Assembly (NCBI GenBank): GCA_964415245.1
Contig: CAYQAJ010000008.1
Coordinates: 1 to 45,667 of the forward strand
Length of the DNA: 45,667 bases
Reading direction: 5' to 3'
From: CAYQAJ01 sp964415245
Lineage (GTDB): Bacteria > Planctomycetota > Planctomycetia > Pirellulales > Pirellulaceae
Below, piece after piece: positions 16,978 through 24,647 of the stretch. The first letter of the stretch is position 1. Each line of letters opens with the position of its first letter. Below the pieces are notes generated by a model that saw only the letters and a program-made list of their open reading frames with translations, was not told where the DNA came from and searched no databases. The translations under genes were made by a program, and so were the position numbers.

Positions 16978-18017
16978 GAATTGGATTCCTCGTCAACGAC
17001 GTCAAGACAGAAGAGGCTGGCTTTACGACCACGCGGCTGGGCTGTGAGGCGGTGAACCAGGGTCATGATGTATTCGTGATGGGCGTCGGCGACCTGGCCT
17101 ACGATCCTGACGAATCGGTTCGCGCCCGCGCTCGCAGTGTGCCCAAAAAGAAGTACAAGTCGCACGAATCGTATCTCGCCGATTTGCAGGGAAAGAACTC
17201 GGTGCTGGAACGAATCACCGTGGATGAATTAGATGTGTTGATGCTTCGCAACGTCCCTTCCGACGATGTGATCAACCGTCCGTGGGCGGCGTCCATCGGG
17301 GCCGAGTTTGGGCGCGTGGCAATGCGTCACGGCGTGATCGTCGTCAACGATCCGAACGGCTTGACGAAAGCCGCCAGCAAAATGTACTTCCAGCTCTTTC
17401 CGGAGCAGGTTCGACCGCGCACGCTGATTACCCGCGACCGCGACGCGATCAAAGCGTTCGCAAAGCAAGAAGGACGCATTGTGCTCAAGCCGCTCCAAGG
17501 CTCGGGCGGGGCGAGCGTTTTCCTCGTGCGACCCGATGACATGCCGAATCTCAATCAAATGATCGATGCGGTCAGCCGTGATGGATACGTCATCGCCCAG
17601 GAGTACTTGCCGGCCGCGCAGGAAGGCGACATGCGCCTGTTTGTGATGAATGGCCGACCCCTTCGAGTCAGGGGCAAATACGCCGCGTTTCGACGCGTGC
17701 GCAGTGGCGGCGACATGCGGAGCAACGTCCACGCGGGGGGTCGGCTGGCACCCGCCGACGTAGGCGAGACGGCGCTGCGCATCGCCGAGGTCGTGCGGCC
17801 CAAACTCGTCCAGGACGGCATGTTCCTGGTCGGCCTCGACGTCGTCGGCGACAAGCTGATGGAGATTAACGTCTTTAGTCCCGGCGGACTGGGGAGCGCG
17901 CAAAAGTTCACGAAAATCAACTTCAACAAGTACGTCGTCGAAGCCTTGGACCGAAAGGTTCATTATATGAAGTTCTACGGCCGCAACTTCGACAATATCG
18001 ATATGTGTACGTTGTAG
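16974..18017 (+). CDS. ATP-grasp ligase, glutathione synthetase/RimK-like (copy 1)
   Basis: Predicted 347-residue cytosolic ATP-grasp enzyme. It begins MRIGFLVNDVKTEE like bacterial glutathione synthetases. It has the ATP-binding lysine and glycine loop VLKPLQGSGGASV (Lys172, loop 176-181), the substrate/Mg region EGDMRLFVMNG (219-227) with GGDMRSNVHAGG, and the Mg-binding end GDKLMEINVFSPGG (Glu298, Asn300). Such enzymes form an acylphosphate on a carboxylate and couple it to an amine. The ATG overlaps the stop of the QEGLA peptidase (ATGA), with ggaggaaagg as ribosome site. It shares roughly three quarters of its residues with the next gene, including an almost identical C-terminal tail (YGRNFDNIDMCTL). 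No glutamate-cysteine ligase is adjacent, so the substrate is probably not gamma-glutamylcysteine. Confidence 0.87.
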   Translation: MRIGFLVNDVKTEEAGFTTTRLGCEAVNQGHDVFVMGVGDLAYDPDESVRARARSVPKKKYKSHESYLADLQGKNSVLERITVDELDVLMLRNVPSDDVINRPWAASIGAEFGRVAMRHGVIVVNDPNGLTKAASKMYFQLFPEQVRPRTLITRDRDAIKAFAKQEGRIVLKPLQGSGGASVFLVRPDDMPNLNQMIDAVSRDGYVIAQEYLPAAQEGDMRLFVMNGRPLRVRGKYAAFRRVRSGGDMRSNVHAGGRLAPADVGETALRIAEVVRPKLVQDGMFLVGLDVVGDKLMEINVFSPGGLGSAQKFTKINFNKYVVEALDRKVHYMKFYGRNFDNIDMCTL

Positions 18018-18102
18018 GCGATTACTCTAAACCCATACTCCTTTTGCTTCCACGCGTCGGCTAACGGCAAATGCTGCTCGTTCGTAAAGGAATGACAGAA
18101 TC

Positions 18103-19146
18103 GTGAAAGTGGGATTCCTTGTTAACGACCTCAAGACCGAGGAAGGCAAATTCACGACCAGCCGCCTGGGGCAGGCCGCGGTCAATCGTGGCCACGAGGT
18201 GTGGGTGATGGGAGTGGGCGATTTAGCTTACGACCCCGACGGCAAGATCCGCGCCCAGGCCACTTCGGTGCCCAAAACCAAGTACGCCACTTCGGACAGC
18301 TACACGGCGGAGCTGCAGGGGCAAAACGCCGTAAAGCGGCGCATTACGGTCGATGACCTGGATGTGCTTATGCTTCGCAACGTGCCGTCCGACGACGCGA
18401 TCAGTCGCCCGTGGGCTGCAACGGCGGCGGCGGAATTCGCGCGAATCGCCATGCGCCAGGGAGTTATCGTCCTCAGCGACCCGAACGGCTTGGCGAAAGC
18501 ATCCAGCAAAATGTACTTCCAGCTCTTTCCGGAACAGGTCCGGCCGCGAACGCTGATTACGCGCCAACGCGATGAGATCAAGGCGTTCGCCAGGGAGGAG
18601 GGAACGATCGTTATCAAGCCGCTGCAAGGCTCCGGCGGCGCGAGCGTCTTCCTCGTGCGCGAGAATGACATCCCCAATCTCAATCAAATGATCGACGCGG
18701 TGAGCCGCGATGGCTACGTGATCGCACAACAGTATCTGCCCGCCGCGGAACAAGGAGACATGCGCCTATTCGTGATCAACGGCAGACCGCTCCGCGTCGG
18801 AAAGAAGTACGCCGCGTTTCGCCGCGTACGCACCGGCGGCGACATGCGCAGCAACATTCACGCGGGCGGCACGAAAGCCGCCGCCGAAGTGGACAGAACG
18901 GCACTGCACATCGCCGAAGTCGTCCGCCCCAAGCTCGTTCAGGACGGAATGTTCCTGGTCGGACTCGACATCGTCGGCGACAAATTGATGGAGATCAACG
19001 TCTTCAGTCCCGGTGGGCTGGGCAGCGCGCAGCAGTTCGAGAAAGTGAACTTCAGCGCCCACGTAATCGAAGCGGTGGAACGCAAGGTGCAGTACATGCG
19101 ATTCTACGGCCGCAATTTCGACAACGTCGACATGTGTACGCTTTGA
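18103..19146 (+). CDS. ATP-grasp ligase, glutathione synthetase/RimK-like (copy 2)
   Basis: Predicted 347-residue paralogue of the preceding enzyme, same length and all catalytic motifs intact (VIKPLQGSGGASVFLV, QGDMRLFVING, MEINVFSPGGLGS). It starts at GTG 18103 with aaagga upstream, 85 bases after copy 1. Differences cluster in the N-terminal substrate-facing part (QGQNAVKRRI versus QGKNSVLERI; ISRPWAATAAAEFARIA versus INRPWAASIGAEFGRVA), which suggests different acceptors, sequential additions, or a heteromer. The tail YGRNFDNVDMCTL differs by one conservative change from copy 1, so it is under strong constraint. The pair with two amidohydrolase/peptidase genes implies an add-and-remove conjugation cycle (inference). 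Confidence 0.87.
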   Translation: MKVGFLVNDLKTEEGKFTTSRLGQAAVNRGHEVWVMGVGDLAYDPDGKIRAQATSVPKTKYATSDSYTAELQGQNAVKRRITVDDLDVLMLRNVPSDDAISRPWAATAAAEFARIAMRQGVIVLSDPNGLAKASSKMYFQLFPEQVRPRTLITRQRDEIKAFAREEGTIVIKPLQGSGGASVFLVRENDIPNLNQMIDAVSRDGYVIAQQYLPAAEQGDMRLFVINGRPLRVGKKYAAFRRVRTGGDMRSNIHAGGTKAAAEVDRTALHIAEVVRPKLVQDGMFLVGLDIVGDKLMEINVFSPGGLGSAQQFEKVNFSAHVIEAVERKVQYMRFYGRNFDNVDMCTL

Positions 19147-19228
19147 TGCACCTCTGTTACCGCGGGCCGAGAAGCCGCGCCGAGGCGATCGGGCTTGATC
19201 GCTGCATGGCATTCCATTTCACAGTGCC

Positions 19229-19386
19229 AGATCAGTAAGAGGCCGTTCCGCACCTCTCCTGCTCGACGACAGCTCGATAGCGCGGCAGGGCATCCAGCCG
19301 TCCAAGGTACAGTTGTTGCCTTTCTCCGGGCCGACACTCCACGAAAAGCCCGACCCGCCGCTCCTCTGGATCACGACGCTAAAGGA
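19229..19386 (+). pseudogene. Decayed 3' copy of the secreted-protein gene at 12894
   Basis: This stretch aligns base by base with the end of the 12894-13931 gene: 19268-19348 matches 13751-13832 (shared blocks cggcagggcatc and agccgtcc), and 19349-19386 matches 13890-13927 (ctctggatcacgacgct identical). Exactly 57 bases (13833-13889, 19 codons) are missing between the blocks. Reading still gives PPLLWITTLK, but there is no start and the stop is lost. It is the only recognisable content of the 635-base gap 19147-19781. Confidence 0.75.
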
Positions 19387-19781
19387 TCAGGTTTCGCCCG
19401 GGTGCTGCCACCCTCTTTGCGCGCCGGCCGCCAGCATGAGCGCGGCCGGCCAGAAGGTGCCTTCGAACCAGTCCGTTCGTGTTACCGTCGAAAACCGCAA
19501 GAACTCGACCTCTGGACGGACCCAGGGGCGCCCCCCAGTGCGGGCACCTGAACCAACCGGTAAGCCGGTGCGTTTTCTCGACCGGGGCACTTCGTCAAGG
19601 CGATCTTGCGTTGCCTGCCCGCGCATTGAATACTGGCGTTCCCAACCTTGCCTCCACCGCTTCTTGATTGGTGAGGCATAAGGACTCTGCGGTCGCACGG
19701 AAGTGTCATCCTGCAATACCTGCATAGCCACGCCGGATGAGGCGCCAAACGAATCGGCCGCAATACTACGGAAGGTACTCT

Positions 19782-21314
19782 ATGCGTCTCACGCTGGCTT
19801 CCAAGATCTCGATCGCGGTTTTGGGCGTGCTGTTGCTGGCTCTGCTCAGCAACATCGTGGCGATCGGCTCGGCGTACCGGTTCGAGGCAATTCAGACGAC
19901 GCTGGTGGTGGAGAATCTCGAGAGCCTTCGGGCAGCCGAGGAATTGGAGATTTCGTTGTTGGAGCAGCGCGGTTACGCAGCATCGTATATCCTCGACGAG
20001 GGCAACGAGGCGTGGCTGGATCAACTCGATCAACATCGCCAGGACTTCGGGTATTGGCTGGGGCGGGCACGTGACGCCGCACGGTCGACCGAGGAACGAG
20101 AGGTTCTGGATCGACTGGAGGAAGTGCAGGGGGCTTATACGCGGAAGCGCGACGAAGTCATCGAACTGTACGATGCCAGACAAGAAGAAGCGGCGACAAA
20201 GATGCTGCTGCACGATGTTGTGGCGCTCAATCAACAGGCCTACGATTTGTGCGAAGACTACATCGCCGTGAACAATCGACTCGTTGATGACGCCAGTGCA
20301 CGTGTCCGGCGGCAAGTCGAGCGGAGTACCGCCATGGCGATTGTCACGTTTGCCGTCACCGTGGTGCTGGGAGTGGGGTTACTTTGTTTGTTCTTTCAAG
20401 GGGTTATCTTTCCCTTGAAGAGGATGGCGGTGGAGGTTCGCGCCGTCGCGGGACAGAGGGAACGAGACGCAGAAGGGGCCATCAGCGATGAACTGCGCGA
20501 ACTGGGCCATTACGTAAAGCTCCTGATGACCAACGTCGCGGAGACTCGCTCGGACCTGGAACAGAGCCGTACGCAGCTTGCCCATGCCGACAAACTGGCG
20601 GCGGTGGGAAAACTCGCCGCCAGCGTGGCCCATGAAATCCGCAATCCCTTGACCTCCGTTAAGATGTGGTTGTACTCGCTACGCCGCACCCTGGGTCAGG
20701 ACGACCAAGCGCAGCAGAAGTTCGATATGATCTCGGAGGAAATCGCACGACTGGAGAGCATCGTCCGCAACTTTCTGGAGTTCTCGAAGCCACCGAGACT
20801 GAAACTGCAGCCACAATCCGTTTCGCTGGTGCTGGACAAAACCACCGAGTTAGTGCACCAATCCCTGGAAACCCAGCGGATTCGGCTAGTCCGCCGAGAG
20901 GGGCGCGAACTACCACAGGTCATGGTCGACGCCGAGCAATTGAAGCAGGTCTTTCTCAATCTGATCAATAACGCCATCGATGCCATGCCCCGCGGGGGCG
21001 AAGTACGCCTTTCCTGCGCGTCGGCGCATCGCGGTGGTCGCGACATGGTCGCGGTTCGTCTGGCAGACTCGGGAGGCGGAATGACAGCAGACGTCCAGCA
21101 GCGCATTTTCGAACCGTTCTTTACCACCAAAGAGAACGGTACCGGGCTGGGCCTTAGTGTCGCGGCATCCATCATGGCCCGACACGCTGGTTTGCTGGAA
21201 TTGGAATCGTCGGGATCGCAGGGGACGCAATGGGTAGTCTGGATCCCAGCTGTCGACTCGAAATGCATGCTGCCCATGAGCGAATCGCGTATTCGGCCGG
21301 CGCTGTCCCCTTAA
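19782..21314 (+). CDS. Membrane sensor histidine kinase
   Basis: Predicted 510-residue kinase. The start is the ATG at 19782, preceded by ggaagg. The N terminus has a membrane helix (9-31), a long helical sensor region (about 35-180, with CHASE3-like or four-helix-bundle character, coiled heptads around 95-140), a second helix (184-207) and a HAMP-like segment. The phosphoacceptor is His284 in SVAHEIRNPLTS. The ATPase domain shows LINNAIDAMPRGG, LADSGGGM and GTGLGLSVAASIM. It ends 20 bases before the sigma-54 activator gene it should phosphorylate. The core resembles the kinase at 4529-6202 (both have EEIARLE and F-x-KPPRL/ARPPRL in the same place). It may control the ATP-grasp cassette upstream, but no direct evidence is visible. 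Confidence 0.92.
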   Translation: MRLTLASKISIAVLGVLLLALLSNIVAIGSAYRFEAIQTTLVVENLESLRAAEELEISLLEQRGYAASYILDEGNEAWLDQLDQHRQDFGYWLGRARDAARSTEEREVLDRLEEVQGAYTRKRDEVIELYDARQEEAATKMLLHDVVALNQQAYDLCEDYIAVNNRLVDDASARVRRQVERSTAMAIVTFAVTVVLGVGLLCLFFQGVIFPLKRMAVEVRAVAGQRERDAEGAISDELRELGHYVKLLMTNVAETRSDLEQSRTQLAHADKLAAVGKLAASVAHEIRNPLTSVKMWLYSLRRTLGQDDQAQQKFDMISEEIARLESIVRNFLEFSKPPRLKLQPQSVSLVLDKTTELVHQSLETQRIRLVRREGRELPQVMVDAEQLKQVFLNLINNAIDAMPRGGEVRLSCASAHRGGRDMVAVRLADSGGGMTADVQQRIFEPFFTTKENGTGLGLSVAASIMARHAGLLELESSGSQGTQWVVWIPAVDSKCMLPMSESRIRPALSP

Positions 21315-21334
21315 GTCGCGGAGTGACACCCCTC

Positions 21335-22753
21335 ATGGGACGAATCCTTGTCGTAGACGACGAACGAGGCGTGTTGCACGCCTTCGAGGAAATGCTGTCC
21401 GGATTGGGACATCGCGTTTTCATGGCAAGCAACAGCGACGCCGCGCTGGAGTCCGTCCGCCAGCAGCAGCCGGATATCGTTGTCACCGATCTGTGTATGC
21501 CGGGCGCTAGCGGGCTCGACACGCTGCTGCGAATCCGATCCGTCAACGCGAAGCTGCCCGTGATCATCATGACCGGTCAAGGGACGATGGATACGGCCAT
21601 CGAAGCCACCAAGCTCGGCGCTTTCGACTATCAACTCAAACCCTTCGAGCCCGATGCGATGGTGGCGGCTATTGACCGGGCGTTGGAGAGCGTCCGCCTG
21701 ATGCAGCGGAGCGTCGAGTTCAATCCGGGCGTCGCCGCCGGTGCCGCCGACGCCATCATCGGCGATAGTGCCGGCATGCAGGAAGTGCTCAAGGCGATCG
21801 GCCGAGTTGCCGCGACCGATGCCACTGTGCTGATTCGCGGCGAATCGGGCACGGGCAAGGAGCTCGTTGCCCGCGCGATCTATCAGTACAGCTTGCGGGC
21901 CGACCGCCCTCTGTTGGTGGTCAATTGTGCGGCGATTCCCGAGGCGCTGCTGGAAAGTGATCTGTTCGGCCACGAACGCGGTGCGTTCACCGGCGCTCAG
22001 GCACGGAGAATCGGCAAGTTCGAGCAAGCGAATGAAGGCACCATATTTCTCGACGAAATCGGCGATACCTCCGCAGCGGTACAGTCGAAGATTCTACGCC
22101 TGCTGCAGCAGAAAACGTTCGAGCGGGTCGGCGGCAGCGAGACCATCCTGTCGAACGTGCGCATCCTGGCCGCTACCAACCGCAATCTGGAAAGTGCCAT
22201 CTCCGAGGGGACGTTTCGCGAGGATTTGTATCACCGATTAAACGTCGTCACCATCCACGTCCCGCCGCTACGCGAACGTCGGGGCGACATCCCCAAACTG
22301 TTGAGTTATTTTCTCGAGCGATACTCGCGTGAGTTGAACGTCGAGAAGCCCGTCGTTTCCGACGAGGCACTGGAGGCAATCTGCACGGACGACTGGCCCG
22401 GCAATGTACGCGAATTGGAGCATTGCATTTACCGCACGCTCATATTCACCCGCGGCTATCCCATCCAGGCCGCCGATATCGCCCTCGCTCGCGACACCAC
22501 GCAAAGCGCCTCCCAGCAATTATCCGGGGTGAACGACAAGCTGCTGCGCGACCTGGTACGTCGCTACCTGGACACACGTCGCGGCGAAGGTACCCATGAC
22601 CAATTGCTCGCCAGCATCGAGCACCTCATGATCACCGAAGCGCTGGCGCGGTCGGGAGGAAACCAAACCCAAGCGGCTCAGTTGCTCGGTCTCACACGTC
22701 CCACCCTGCATGCCAGGATTCAGCGATACGGCATCGGACCGCCAAAAAAATGA
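21335..22753 (+). CDS. Sigma-54-dependent response regulator, NtrC/AtoC type
   Basis: Predicted 472-residue activator starting at the ATG at 21335 (MGRILVVDDE). The receiver has Asp52 in VVTDLCMPG. The AAA+ domain has Walker A GESGTGKE, the GAFTGA loop (GAFTGAQARRIGKF) and Walker B IFLDEIGDT. The Fis-like helix-turn-helix is at the C terminus (NQTQAAQLLGLTRPTLHAR). It is the partner of the kinase immediately upstream and activates sigma-54 RNA polymerase. It lacks the Ser-Gly-Glu linker of the regulator at 2961-4520 but is otherwise its paralogue. A weak sigma-54-type site lies about 250 bases downstream, ahead of csrA. Confidence 0.92.
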   Translation: MGRILVVDDERGVLHAFEEMLSGLGHRVFMASNSDAALESVRQQQPDIVVTDLCMPGASGLDTLLRIRSVNAKLPVIIMTGQGTMDTAIEATKLGAFDYQLKPFEPDAMVAAIDRALESVRLMQRSVEFNPGVAAGAADAIIGDSAGMQEVLKAIGRVAATDATVLIRGESGTGKELVARAIYQYSLRADRPLLVVNCAAIPEALLESDLFGHERGAFTGAQARRIGKFEQANEGTIFLDEIGDTSAAVQSKILRLLQQKTFERVGGSETILSNVRILAATNRNLESAISEGTFREDLYHRLNVVTIHVPPLRERRGDIPKLLSYFLERYSRELNVEKPVVSDEALEAICTDDWPGNVRELEHCIYRTLIFTRGYPIQAADIALARDTTQSASQQLSGVNDKLLRDLVRRYLDTRRGEGTHDQLLASIEHLMITEALARSGGNQTQAAQLLGLTRPTLHARIQRYGIGPPKK

Positions 22754-22850
22754 ACACCCCGCCTAAAAAATGAACGCCTTCGACTTGCATGCCGCAGCAA
22801 TTCATCTCACGCCGCATGGAGTGGGACCGCCACTGGCATTGCTAGCATGG

Positions 22851-22885
22851 TCCACTTTCTGACAGCGGATTCCACCTTCTGACAG
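22851..22885. repeat. Two 15-bp direct repeats, possible IS end relic
   Basis: tccactttctgacag (22851-22865) and tccaccttctgacag (22871-22885) repeat with a 20-base period; on the other strand they read ctgtcagaaggtgga. Multiple short direct repeats of this tgtcagaa-type sequence are known at insertion-sequence ends, notably of IS21-like elements, but no transposase gene is present. It lies in the gene-free stretch 22754-23087. Confidence 0.3.
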
Positions 22886-23003
22886 TCGCGGCGCAATCCC
22901 TCTCGACGGGCTTGCCGGGCACGAACCCGAAAGCCCACGACGTTTCGCGGTGTTCGCCTTCTCCCGCGCTCTGCATCTACGCCGCATGACCGATTCATCA
23001 AAC

Positions 23004-23020
23004 ACGGCCCGCCATTTGCA
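23004..23020 (+). promoter_or_regulatory. Candidate sigma-54 promoter upstream of csrA
   Basis: cacggcccgccatttgca has GG at 23006-23007 and GC at 23018-23019 with exactly ten bases between, and a good TTTGCA -12 element. The -24 element is only a partial match. The transcript would have a roughly 55-base leader to the csrA ATG. It is attractive because a sigma-54 activator is encoded immediately upstream, but GG-N10-GC is common by chance in GC-rich DNA. Confidence 0.22.
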
Positions 23021-23087
23021 CGGTCACGGTCCCACCCAGAAACGGGCAAGGATGGTCTCCCGCAATCTGAATACAAGGAGCGTAGCG

Positions 23088-23297
23088 ATGTTGCTGTTGA
23101 GCCGACGAGTGGGTCAGGAGGTTGTCATTGCAGATCACGTGCGCGTGCGCATCGTGGCGGTTCGAGGAAAGTGTGTCAGGCTGGCTTTCGCGGCACCTGA
23201 GTCGGTACCCATCCATCGAGAGGAGATTCACCGCAAGCGACTTGAGTTCGCACCGAGCGCACAATCGATAGGACAGGTCACGGCAGGATCGACATGA
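23088..23297 (+). CDS. csrA: Carbon storage regulator CsrA
   Basis: A 69-residue CsrA/RsmA-type RNA-binding protein: homodimer of beta strands that binds ANGGA-like hairpins in mRNA leaders and blocks or alters translation. It shows the family start MLLLSRRVGQEVVI, the middle VRLAFAAPESVPIHREEIHR with the RNA-contacting VPIHREE, and a longer tail than E. coli CsrA (61 residues). The ATG at 23088 follows aaggag with 7-base spacing. The stop overlaps the ATG of the following receiver-protein gene (ATGA), implying coupled synthesis. The 3' half from 23184 onward is included in the 751-bp tandem duplication, so the second copy carries a truncated csrA. Confidence 0.93.
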   Translation: MLLLSRRVGQEVVIADHVRVRIVAVRGKCVRLAFAAPESVPIHREEIHRKRLEFAPSAQSIGQVTAGST

Positions 23298-23896
23298 AAC
23301 TGAATCCATCCATGAGTTCACGGACCATCATCTTGGTGCAAAGGAATTCGTCCATGTGTTCACGAACAATTGTGTTGGCGGAAAGTGACCGCCACGATGA
23401 GGATTTAGTGATACTGGGTTTGGAGGGGACCGATGCCAACATCAATATCGTGGTGCTCAAGGACGGCCAGGCGGTCGTCGACTACTTCTTGCCGCGCACC
23501 AGGGAACGTGCATCCGGGACACCTCTTGCACAGCGAAACGGATTGAAAGTTCCCCCGATTCGTCCTCACGCATGCGACTTGCTGCTGTTGGAACTGGCAT
23601 TACCGAAACTCGACGGGCTCAAGGTGCTCAGACAACTCCGATGGTTGTATCGAGCCGACTTGTCTTTGTTGCCGCCGATCGTCGTTTTGGGCGATTCCGA
23701 CGACGACGAATTCGTCACCGAAGCGTACCGGTGCGGCGCCAGCGGCTACCTTTTCAAATCCGCGACGGTCGATCGCTTCGTCGACGCTCTACAACAGACG
23801 ACCCGCTACTGGCTCCACACGATGCCGCGGGGCGTTGCTCCGCAACCCGGTTGGCGGGAATCGCCTCGCCGACTGGCGGGCGTCGCGGCGCGCTAA
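23294..23896 (+). CDS. Atypical receiver-domain protein, Asp-to-Glu (copy 1)
   Basis: Predicted 200-residue single-domain response-regulator-like protein (Rcp1-like fold). The receiver core is clear (TIVLAESDRHDEDLVILGLE, then LLLLELALPKLDGLKVLRQL, then AYRCGASGYLFKS with Lys155). However, the phospho-acceptor Asp is Glu100, and the usual Thr after the fourth strand is Gly133. It probably cannot be phosphorylated normally and may mimic the phosphorylated state. The ATG overlaps the csrA stop. Two other starts are possible (23312 and 23354), because the N terminus holds two similar short blocks, MSSRTIILV and MCSRTIVLA; the family-like start is the second. No output domain is present, so a protein partner, perhaps CsrA, is likely (inference). 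Confidence 0.82.
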   Translation: MKLNPSMSSRTIILVQRNSSMCSRTIVLAESDRHDEDLVILGLEGTDANINIVVLKDGQAVVDYFLPRTRERASGTPLAQRNGLKVPPIRPHACDLLLLELALPKLDGLKVLRQLRWLYRADLSLLPPIVVLGDSDDDEFVTEAYRCGASGYLFKSATVDRFVDALQQTTRYWLHTMPRGVAPQPGWRESPRRLAGVAAR

Positions 23897-23934
23897 ACTC
23901 CGCACACACAAGTCACCAACCGCGAACGTCGCAT

Positions 23935-24048
23935 GCTTTCGCGGCACCTGAGTCGGTACCCATCCATCGAGAGGAGATTCACCGCAAGCGACTTGAGTTC
24001 GCACCGAGCGCACAATCGATAGGACAGGTCACGGCAGGATCGACATGA
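23935..24048 (+). pseudogene. Truncated csrA fragment in the second duplication unit
   Basis: The second duplication unit starts inside csrA, so codons from FAAPESVPIHREEIHRKR to the stop are repeated here without the first 32 residues or the ribosome binding site. The fragment keeps the RNA-contacting VPIHREE segment but could not fold as CsrA. The overlapping ATGA with the next receiver gene is preserved. Confidence 0.85.
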
Positions 24049-24647
24049 AACTGAATCCATCCATGAGTTCACGGACCATCATCTTGGTGCAAAGGAATTC
24101 GTCCATGTGTTCACGAACAATTGTGTTGGCGGAAAGTGACCGCCACGATGAGGATTTAGTGATACTGGGTTTGGAGGGGACCGATGCCAACATCAATATC
24201 GTGGTGCTCAAGGACGGCCAGGCGGTCGTCGACTACTTCTTGCCGCGCACCAGGGAACGTGCATCCGGGACACCTCTTGCACAGCGAAACGGATTGAAAG
24301 TTCCCCCGATTCGTCCTCACGCATGCGACTTGCTGCTGTTGGAACTGGCATTACCGAAACTCGACGGGCTCAAGGTGCTCAGACAACTCCGATGGTTGTA
24401 TCGAGCCGACTTGTCTTTGTTGCCGCCGATCGTCGTTTTGGGCGATTCCGACGACGACGAATTCGTCACCGAAGCGTACCGGTGCGGCGCCAGCGGCTAC
24501 CTTTTCAAATCCGCGACGGTCGATCGCTTCGTCGACGCTCTACAACAGACGACCCGCTACTGGCTCCACACGATGCCGCGGGGCGTTGCTCCGCAACCCG
24601 GTTGGCGGGAATCGCCTCGCCGACTGGCGGGCGTCGCGGCGCGCTAA
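24045..24647 (+). CDS. Atypical receiver-domain protein, Asp-to-Glu (copy 2)
   Basis: Identical in all 200 residues to the protein at 23294-23896. Its upstream context differs: instead of a full csrA it follows the truncated csrA fragment, so any translational coupling to CsrA synthesis is lost for this copy. If real, dosage of the receiver is doubled relative to CsrA. Confidence 0.78.
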   Translation: MKLNPSMSSRTIILVQRNSSMCSRTIVLAESDRHDEDLVILGLEGTDANINIVVLKDGQAVVDYFLPRTRERASGTPLAQRNGLKVPPIRPHACDLLLLELALPKLDGLKVLRQLRWLYRADLSLLPPIVVLGDSDDDEFVTEAYRCGASGYLFKSATVDRFVDALQQTTRYWLHTMPRGVAPQPGWRESPRRLAGVAAR

